Source: Ruminococcus sp. (GTDB lineage: Bacteria; Bacillota; Clostridia; Oscillospirales; Ruminococcaceae). Taken from it: a stretch of DNA of 12,226 nt. The DNA is taken from NCBI GenBank assembly GCA_019417865.1, contig DYCW01000442.1:1-12226 (forward strand). The letters run 5' to 3'. Both the position numbers and the translations under genes were made by a program. The notes below the pieces were generated by a model that worked only from the letters and a program-made list of their open reading frames with translations, did no database searches and was not told where the DNA came from. This document shows positions 8,537-12,226 of this stretch, one piece after another; the stretch's first letter is position 1, and each line of letters opens with the position of its first letter.

Positions 8537-8589
8537 AAGAGACCGTTGGCAGAAGTGTCAGCGGTCTCTTCTTTGTTTGGTTGATTTTA
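8537..8589 (+). terminator. Intrinsic terminator of the giant surface-protein gene
   Basis: A 15-bp stem (arms 8537-8551 and 8556-8570, including two G-U pairs) closes a GAAG loop and is followed by a T-rich tract from 8572. It lies 73 bp after the TAA stop. The sequence GAAGAGACCG also occurs upstream at 8494-8503 and is perfectly complementary to 8562-8571, so an alternative larger hairpin could compete. Confidence 0.88.
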
Positions 8590-8692
8590 GGTGTAACGTA
8601 CGTGCGACGAACAGGTTTATTTTGTTGGCACAGTATGTGTTGGTAGCGGTAGAATGTATTTTCATCGAACTTGTGTTAATGTTATAATATTA

Positions 8693-8740
8693 AAACAGCG
8701 ACTAGCCTTTCGGGTAGCCGCTGTTTGGTATTTTTTATTT
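8693..8740. terminator. Probable bidirectional terminator between convergent genes
   Basis: The arms 8693-8700 (AAACAGCG) and 8719-8726 (CGCTGTTT) pair perfectly. The inner stem has CTA/TAG and CC/GG pairs with one A/C and one G/G mismatch and a TTTC loop. On the + strand it is followed by GGTATTTTTTATTT. On the - strand it is followed by TTAATATT, 24 bp past the stop codon of the peptidase gene, so it probably ends the peptidase transcript. Confidence 0.78.
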
Positions 8741-8750
8741 GCATTCTCTA

Positions 8751-10736
8751 TTATCGATCTGAAAATGATACAGGCAGATTTGCGGATTTTCTTGCATAGT
8801 AGGTCAGGATTTCGACAGCATCCTCTACCGTGATACCGTCCAGTCTGCCCTTGGCATCACATTGCATCATCTGCCGAAACCGCATGTTACTGGATAATTT
8901 TGCCGACCTTCTTGCATAGGTGGTCAGGCAAAGTACCGCATCTTCTACCGTTACGTTGCCGTCTTCGTTGATGTCTCCCCATGTAAAATGAAAGTTTTCA
9001 TAGGCATAGTCTGGATAGGTAACCACTTCTTTTTGGGAAAGTGCGTCCAGTAGCATCGCAGCCGTACAATCCAATTGTGTCTGCGTTGTGGTTCCAACAG
9101 CTGCCTGTTCCAGCAGAGCATTCGCTTGTTGTGCCAGTTCCGTTTCGCCAGCTGTCGTTGCACAGGCTGCTACAGCGGTCAGTTGGGTAGTATCCAATTC
9201 GGTTTCCTTTGGTGCCATAATGGCATGCAAATTGACGTTGTGAAAATTGCCCATATCCCCTTTCATCGTGGTAGCATCTGCCCACTTTGTACTGTTGTAT
9301 TCGAGAATATAGCTTTGCCCGACCTGTGCAGAAAACTGCATGGTATAGGCAGAAGCAGTGTAATCTTCTTCGACTGTCAAATAGCCATTCTTGCCGGTTG
9401 CGGTTTGCAGGGACAGAACCACAGAAAATCGGTCTCCTTTTTGCAGCGGTATGGGTTCTGGCAGGGTGATTTCCTGATAGCCAAAATAGCCGGAATGACC
9501 GGTTGTTTCTAACAGCAAGTCGCCGTCTGTCGGGTCATCTGTGTCGTCCTGCAAGTGGTAGATCTGAATGGTATACTGTGGATTTGCACCATTGGCACTG
9601 CACTGGTAAAATCCCACACGGGAGAGGGTTTCATCCTCTTCCGCCTGGAAAACATTGGCGACCGCATCGAAGCTGTAGGCAGTGCTGTAACCGGCATTGT
9701 CATAAAAATAAATATTACCACTTGCGTCCCGTGGTTCAAAGGTAAACGTAGCATATTCTCCAAGACTCTCATCGGCATAGGAGATCCAGAAGTAACCATC
9801 ATCCAGCCTTCCGTCTCCCCAGCTGTTTTTGACCAGCCAGGCACCATCTGTTGCAGGCTGATTTTGGGGATCAAAGTTTTCTTTTGCATAATGATCATCC
9901 CAACCTACAAGCAGCACAGCATGATTGGCACCATAGTATGTGTAGTCGGACTGATAATAGGCGTAAGAAGTACCGTTGTCATAGTAGTTCAATGAATTGG
10001 AGCGAAATGCCACATAGACGCTGCCATTTTCCAGCATACGGGATTTGATGGCGTTTCGTTCACTTTCTGTGCGGACACTCATAATCATCTCGGAACCAGT
10101 CATTCGATAGGCAGCTGTATATCGTTGATATTCTGAATGATTCGTAATATAGCCTTGATAGGGGAGGTATTGTTCTTCTTGTATCCCAACGGTACTGAGA
10201 AAAAAGGAAGCATGCAGTGCATTTCCGCCAGTTGCCCCTTTATTTTTTTGCAGGATGGCATCGTAATAAGTGGGGCTGAGTGGTTGCGGATCTGGCGTAT
10301 AGAGGTAATAGCCCACTTGCTCTTCTGATAGATCCGGTTCGGCTTCTTCATGGGATAGCGTCCCATTGTGTAGCAAGTAGGTTTCTGCTGCCCCCAGTGT
10401 CGCAAATGCCCAGCACATGCCATCTAAGCCTTGATCTTTGACGGAGGTAATTACGCCAAGATCCCGCATGTCATAGGCATCTGGAAGTTGGGAAAGTGTA
10501 GAATCACCGTGAAGCGGAAGATCGTCGTCGGTGATATTGTCTGCAAATTCTTCGGCAACTGTCAGCGGCAAGTATCCTCCATTGTTGGTATCTGCGACTT
10601 CTGTGATGCCCTCTGTTGTCGTTTGGATGGTTTGTGTAATGGGGACTGCGGTTTCTGCAAAGGCAGATAATGGGAGTGCAGCGATTAGGCAGATCGCCGC
10701 ACAACACTGTGCAGGAAAGCGTGAAATATGAAACAT
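8751..10736 (-). CDS. Secreted C1A (papain-family) cysteine peptidase with C-terminal dockerin
   Basis: 661 residues. A signal peptide (about 1-28) has a hydrophobic core and an AFA cleavage-like site. The papain fold spans roughly 84-335: the oxyanion Gln102 and nucleophile Cys108 lie in KDQGLDGMCWAF, His272 in NHAVLLVGWDDH and Asn304 in WLVKNSWGDG, so all catalytic residues are present. Residues about 340-510 form a beta-rich region consistent with the lectin-like domain that often follows this peptidase subtype. A short helical spacer precedes a type I dockerin at about 587-655. Its two Ca-binding loops are GDINEDGNVTVEDAV and CDAKGRLDGITVEDAV; the second has one extra residue, as in many Ruminococcus dockerins. 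The protein is probably exported and attached to a cohesin-bearing scaffold. The substrate is unknown. The start at 10736 is supported by AAAGGA 7 nt upstream (+ strand 10744-10749). The gene is monocistronic and convergent with the giant surface-protein gene. Confidence 0.95.
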   Translation of the reverse strand: MFHISRFPAQCCAAICLIAALPLSAFAETAVPITQTIQTTTEGITEVADTNNGGYLPLTVAEEFADNITDDDLPLHGDSTLSQLPDAYDMRDLGVITSVKDQGLDGMCWAFATLGAAETYLLHNGTLSHEEAEPDLSEEQVGYYLYTPDPQPLSPTYYDAILQKNKGATGGNALHASFFLSTVGIQEEQYLPYQGYITNHSEYQRYTAAYRMTGSEMIMSVRTESERNAIKSRMLENGSVYVAFRSNSLNYYDNGTSYAYYQSDYTYYGANHAVLLVGWDDHYAKENFDPQNQPATDGAWLVKNSWGDGRLDDGYFWISYADESLGEYATFTFEPRDASGNIYFYDNAGYSTAYSFDAVANVFQAEEDETLSRVGFYQCSANGANPQYTIQIYHLQDDTDDPTDGDLLLETTGHSGYFGYQEITLPEPIPLQKGDRFSVVLSLQTATGKNGYLTVEEDYTASAYTMQFSAQVGQSYILEYNSTKWADATTMKGDMGNFHNVNLHAIMAPKETELDTTQLTAVAACATTAGETELAQQANALLEQAAVGTTTQTQLDCTAAMLLDALSQKEVVTYPDYAYENFHFTWGDINEDGNVTVEDAVLCLTTYARRSAKLSSNMRFRQMMQCDAKGRLDGITVEDAVEILTYYARKSANLPVSFSDR

Positions 10737-10795
10737 AAGTAAATCCTTTCTTTTGAGATAGACGCATCCCGGTTTGTGGCCTTATGATTATTTTT

Positions 10796-10825
10796 ATTGT
10801 AACATATTTTTTTGCAGTTCGTCAA
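10796..10825 (-). promoter_or_regulatory. Sigma-A-type promoter of the peptidase gene
   Basis: Reading the - strand: TTGACG (10820-10825), an 18-bp spacer containing an A7 tract, then TACAAT (10796-10801). The predicted transcription start near 10789 gives a leader of about 50 nt before the ATG at 10736. No riboswitch is recognised in the leader. Confidence 0.8.
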
Positions 10826-11054
10826 TACTGTGATATGGAAAGTGGGAAATGTAAGATGTGCAAGCTTCATTATGGGCGGGATACAATAGGGAATCGTTGT
10901 GAAATATTTTTTACAGGCAAATGCAGGATAGTGTTTGTGTAGGATTAAAAATGTAAAAATAGAATCTTTTGTTTTTGGATTATGAAGTGTAAGACGAAAA
11001 AAATGATAAATGTACAAACCAGATCTTAAAATAACAAAAAATAAGAAAAAACAC
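10826..11054. other. AT-rich intergenic stretch with no gene seen
   Basis: Lies between the divergent peptidase promoter and the tRNA promoter. Open frames here are short, low-complexity and lack ribosome binding sites. No convincing hairpin, repeat or operator was found by eye. Confidence 0.6.
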
Positions 11055-11083
11055 TTGACTTTTTCGACGGTTTATGGTATACT
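11055..11083 (+). promoter_or_regulatory. Strong sigma-A-type promoter of tRNA-Pro
   Basis: TTGACT (11055-11060), a 17-bp spacer and TATACT (11078-11083). The predicted start near 11090 gives a short leader of about 24 nt before the mature tRNA 5' end at 11114, as expected for a single tRNA gene. Confidence 0.88.
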
Positions 11084-11113
11084 ATAAAAGTCGCTTGAAA
11101 GGGTAGAAAATGA

Positions 11114-11190
11114 CGAGGTGTGGCTCAGTTTGGTAGAGCACTACGTTCGGGACGTAGGGGCCGCAGGTTCGAATCCTGTCACCTCGACCA
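11114..11190 (+). tRNA. tRNA-Pro (anticodon CGG)
   Basis: Full cloverleaf of 77 nt with encoded CCA. The acceptor CGAGGTG (11114-11120) pairs with CACCTCG (11180-11186), followed by ACCA. The D stem is GCTC/GAGC. The anticodon stem CTACG/CGTAG closes the loop TTCGGGA with anticodon CGG at 11148-11150, which reads CCG. The T arm is GCAGG-TTCGAAT-CCTGT. It has its own promoter and terminator. Its 3' end is a typical integrase target, and the sequence to its right looks like a mobile element. Confidence 0.97.
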
Positions 11191-11198
11191 GCTAAAAG

Positions 11199-11244
11199 CC
11201 ACGTAGTTTCGGAACTTTTCCGAAGTTACGTGGTCTTTGTTTTA
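11199..11244 (+). terminator. Intrinsic terminator after tRNA-Pro
   Basis: A 16-bp stem (arms 11199-11214 and 11218-11233, including adjacent G-U and U-G pairs) with a CTT loop is followed by TCTTTGTTTT. On the - strand the stem is followed by CTTTTAGC, so it may also end the leftward 78-aa gene, whose stop codon is at 11242-11244. Confidence 0.9.
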
Positions 11245-11478
11245 TAAGTTCATCATAAAGCGAAGGGCAGCCCGAAATCCGGCATAAAAACCAACCTTTG
11301 CAGATTCTGACCAGATATCGCCGATAGCAGTGAAAACGTCCAGTTGTTTGGCGTCGTCAGATGTCGATTCTGATAAATGAGAAAGGGCTTTCCACTTGCT
11401 TTCAATCTCACGATTGAGCAGTTTATCAGAATTGTATTCAATTTCTGCTTGATAGTATTTTTCAATTACCTCATTCAT
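11242..11478 (-). CDS. Small accessory protein, 78 aa, possibly DUF6809-like
   Basis: An acidic, mostly helical-looking protein that starts MNEVIEKYYQAEI and ends SAKVGFYAGFRAALRFMMNL. There is no signal peptide or membrane segment. The pattern (an N-terminal helix with a YY motif, a charged middle, and a C-terminal GF-x-x-A-x-R-F-M helix) resembles small DUF6809-type proteins from clostridial mobile elements. That assignment is from memory and uncertain, and no function is known. The start at 11478 is supported by AGAAAGGA about 10 nt upstream (AAAGGA at + strand 11489-11494). The only good leftward promoter is at 11668-11696, giving a leader of about 180 nt that overlaps the small RNA candidate on the opposite strand. 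It ends at the tRNA terminator. Confidence 0.72.
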   Translation of the reverse strand: MNEVIEKYYQAEIEYNSDKLLNREIESKWKALSHLSESTSDDAKQLDVFTAIGDIWSESAKVGFYAGFRAALRFMMNL

Positions 11479-11524
11479 GTTTCAAGATTCCTTTCTGGGT
11501 TTCTCCGAAAAACGGACGAACCTC

Positions 11525-11553
11525 TTGACACGCCCTGAAAGGAATGCTATAAT
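11525..11553 (+). promoter_or_regulatory. Perfect-consensus promoter of a small RNA candidate
   Basis: TTGACA (11525-11530), a 17-bp spacer and TATAAT (11548-11553), matching the sigma-70/sigma-A consensus at all 12 positions. The predicted start is near 11560. The next downstream structure is a terminator at 11586-11636, before any gene. Confidence 0.85.
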
Positions 11554-11559
11554 AGATTT

Positions 11560-11636
11560 AGCAAAACCTTTCGGGGCTTTGGTGGATAACGGTATCGCTT
11601 TACTTTCTCAGGGTGTAGCGGTACTGTTATTTTTTT
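11560..11636 (+). ncRNA. Candidate small RNA of about 77 nt
   Basis: The transcript is defined by the consensus promoter upstream and an intrinsic terminator. Hairpin 1 (11562-11581) pairs CAAAACC with GGCTTTG (one A/C mismatch) around a TTTCGG loop. Hairpin 2 has 14-bp arms at 11586-11599 and 11617-11630 with two G-U pairs, followed by a run of seven T (11630-11636). There is no ribosome binding site, and the open frame crossing it also runs through the promoter, so it is probably non-coding. It is complementary to the predicted leader of the leftward 78-aa gene. It could instead be an attenuated leader for the downstream regulator, but that gene has its own promoter. No Rfam family is recognised. 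Confidence 0.62.
11586..11636 (+). terminator. Intrinsic terminator of the small RNA candidate
   Basis: ATAACGGTATCGCT (11586-11599) pairs over all 14 positions with AGCGGTACTGTTAT (11617-11630), including two G-U pairs. A 17-nt loop separates the arms and TTTTTT follows directly. Confidence 0.82.
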
Positions 11637-11667
11637 ATGTTCTCTGCACCTCGCTTTCGTTGTCTAT

Positions 11668-11696
11668 ATTATAGCACAAGATTCTAGTGCAGTCAA
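11668..11696 (-). promoter_or_regulatory. Leftward promoter with an operator filling its spacer
   Basis: On the - strand: TTGACT (11691-11696), a 17-bp spacer and TATAAT (11668-11673). The spacer is exactly operator O1 (11674-11690). A regulator bound there would block RNA polymerase. The only leftward gene downstream is the 78-aa protein at 11478. Confidence 0.8.
11674..11690. promoter_or_regulatory. Operator O1 (17-bp imperfect dyad)
   Basis: GCACAAGATTCTAGTGC. The left half GCACAAGA matches the reverse complement of the right half (GCACTAGA) at 7 of 8 positions. It sits between the -35 and -10 of the leftward promoter. Confidence 0.75.
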
Positions 11697-11707
11697 TATG
11701 GCAACAT

Positions 11708-11724
11708 ACACAAAGTTCTAGTGC
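11708..11724. promoter_or_regulatory. Operator O2 (17-bp imperfect dyad)
   Basis: ACACAAAGTTCTAGTGC. It shares the right half TTCTAGTGC with O1 and starts exactly 34 bp after it. Its left half is the weakest of the three (4 of 8 dyad matches). It lies between the two divergent promoters. Confidence 0.65.
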
Positions 11725-11741
11725 TATTTTTGTTTATTTTT

Positions 11742-11758
11742 ACACTTGATACTAGTGT
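11742..11758. promoter_or_regulatory. Operator O3 (17-bp imperfect dyad)
   Basis: ACACTTGATACTAGTGT. The dyad matches at 6 of 8 positions and starts exactly 34 bp after O2. It covers the -35 hexamer (11746-11751) of the regulator promoter, a typical layout for autorepression. Confidence 0.72.
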
Positions 11759-11774
11759 GAAATGGTGATATAAT
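11746..11774 (+). promoter_or_regulatory. Promoter of the regulator-hicA operon
   Basis: TTGATA (11746-11751), a 17-bp spacer and TATAAT (11769-11774). The predicted start near 11781 gives a leader of about 57 nt before the ATG at 11838. The -35 is embedded in O3. Confidence 0.85.
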
Positions 11775-11837
11775 ATAATAGGTGAAGTGGCAGACTTATT
11801 TTTAAACCGTCACTTTATGCAGAGAAGAGGCGAATTT

Positions 11838-12092
11838 ATGTCATTAGATTATAAAATTGATGTGCTTGATGCATTAAAGAAAAAAGGGTATACTTCTACT
11901 AAAATAAGAAAGGAAAAAATTATAGGTCAAGCAACATTACAACGGTTACGACATAAGCAAAGTGTTTCTTTTGATGTACTTTCTAAACTTTGTGAAATTC
12001 TAGAATGTGATGTCGGTGACATTCTTGAATATGTAGCCGAACCAGAACCAGCAGAGCAGACAACAGAACCGATACAGGAGGAAAACATATGA
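11838..12092 (+). CDS. XRE-family (Cro/CI-type, HTH_26-like) transcriptional regulator
   Basis: 84 residues from the ATG at 11838, chosen because AGAAGAGG precedes it by 7 nt. The in-frame GTG at 11787 and ATG at 11817 have no ribosome binding site, and 11787 would start about 6 nt from the transcription start. Residues about 5-63 form a compact five-helix Cro/CI-type domain (DVLDALKKKGYTSTKIRKEK, then the recognition region GQATLQRLRHKQSVSF, then LSKLCEILECDVGDILEYV). This matches the short HTH_26 type common in clostridial mobile elements. The tail is acidic and Pro/Glu-rich (EPEPAEQTTEPIQEENI). It probably binds O1-O3 and represses its own promoter and the leftward one. It overlaps the next gene by 4 bp (ATGA), so the two are probably translationally coupled. 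Confidence 0.88.
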   Translation: MSLDYKIDVLDALKKKGYTSTKIRKEKIIGQATLQRLRHKQSVSFDVLSKLCEILECDVGDILEYVAEPEPAEQTTEPIQEENI

Positions 12093-12226
12093 GCCAATAC
12101 GAAAAGCTAATGCTACGTATTCTATGCGGCATGCAAGATAATAATATTGCATTTTCTGACTTACAAAAGGTATTAACACTTTTGGGATTTGTTGTCCGTA
12201 TAAAAGGTGACCATTTTATATATACT
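12089..12226 (+). CDS. hicA: HicA-like mRNA interferase toxin, 3' partial
   Basis: 46 codons are visible before the right edge. AGGAGG (12076-12081) lies 7 nt before the ATG, which overlaps the regulator stop as ATGA. The reading starts MSQYEKLMLRILCGMQDNNI and continues AFSDLQKVLTLLGFVVRIKG then DHFIYT. The F-x-x-L-x-x-x-L-x-x-L-G-F segment followed by IKGDHFIY matches HicA/YcfA toxins. In that family a His in G-(S/D)-H is catalytic for ribosome-independent mRNA cleavage. HicA is normally paired with HicB, which should lie just past the edge. A larger protein with a HicA-like N-terminus cannot be excluded. Confidence 0.75.
   Translation, partial: MSQYEKLMLRILCGMQDNNIAFSDLQKVLTLLGFVVRIKGDHFIYT

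Noticed and set aside
8660..8688. Possible + strand promoter (TATAAT at 8683-8688)
   Set aside because: There is no acceptable -35 at the right distance, and transcription would run straight into the hairpin at 8693 with no gene after it.
10685..11017. Minus-strand 110-codon open frame upstream of the peptidase
   Set aside because: It overlaps the peptidase promoter, ribosome binding site and start in another frame, has low-complexity sequence and lacks a ribosome binding site.
11477..11674. Plus-strand 65-codon open frame over the small RNA
   Set aside because: It spans the consensus promoter, the hairpins and the terminator T-run, and has no ribosome binding site. The non-coding reading explains the signals better, although a conserved small peptide cannot be fully excluded.
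11787..11837. Longer N-terminus for the XRE regulator (GTG at 11787 or ATG at 11817)
   Set aside because: Neither start has a ribosome binding site, the added residues fall outside the HTH fold, and the ATG at 11838 has AGAAGAGG at good spacing.

Overview
The window most likely comes from a gut Ruminococcus or a close relative (Oscillospiraceae, Bacillota). The pointers are a cysteine peptidase ending in a type I dockerin of the Ruminococcus kind, threonine-homopolymer linkers in a giant cell-wall protein, strong sigma-A-type promoters and AAAGGA/AGGAGG ribosome binding sites. The species cannot be fixed from the sequence alone.

Layout. (1) Positions 1-8463 (+) are the C-terminal 2820 residues of a giant surface protein whose start lies left of the window. 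It carries at least 23 Cna-B/SpaA-type (prealbumin-like) domains, three Thr-rich linkers and a variant sortase signal, TPKTG. The first two complete domains end in Asn, as in Lys-Asn isopeptide domains. The next 21 end in a V-x-M-x-D strand and look like the Lys-Asp CnaB2 domain of Streptococcus pyogenes FbaB, the parent of SpyCatcher/SpyTag. (2) Positions 8464-8750 hold two intrinsic terminators between convergent genes. (3) Positions 8751-10736 (-) encode a secreted papain-family (C1A) peptidase with a C-terminal dockerin and a clear promoter. (4) Positions 10826-11054 show no gene. (5) Positions 11055-11244 hold tRNA-Pro(CGG) with its promoter and terminator. (6) From about 11242 to the right edge the sequence looks like the end of an integrated mobile element: a leftward 78-aa protein, a compact control region, a Cro/CI-type regulator, and the start of a HicA-like toxin gene overlapping the regulator by 4 bp.

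How the parts work together. The giant protein is probably a sortase-anchored stalk or adhesin stiffened by intramolecular isopeptide bonds. The peptidase is exported and probably docks onto a cohesin-bearing scaffold. In the right-hand module, three 17-bp imperfect dyads lie exactly 34 bp apart. One fills the 17-bp spacer of a leftward promoter and one overlaps the -35 of the rightward promoter of the regulator-hicA operon, which suggests that the regulator controls both directions. A small RNA candidate of about 77 nt, with a consensus promoter and its own terminator, lies fully antisense to the predicted leader of the leftward mRNA.
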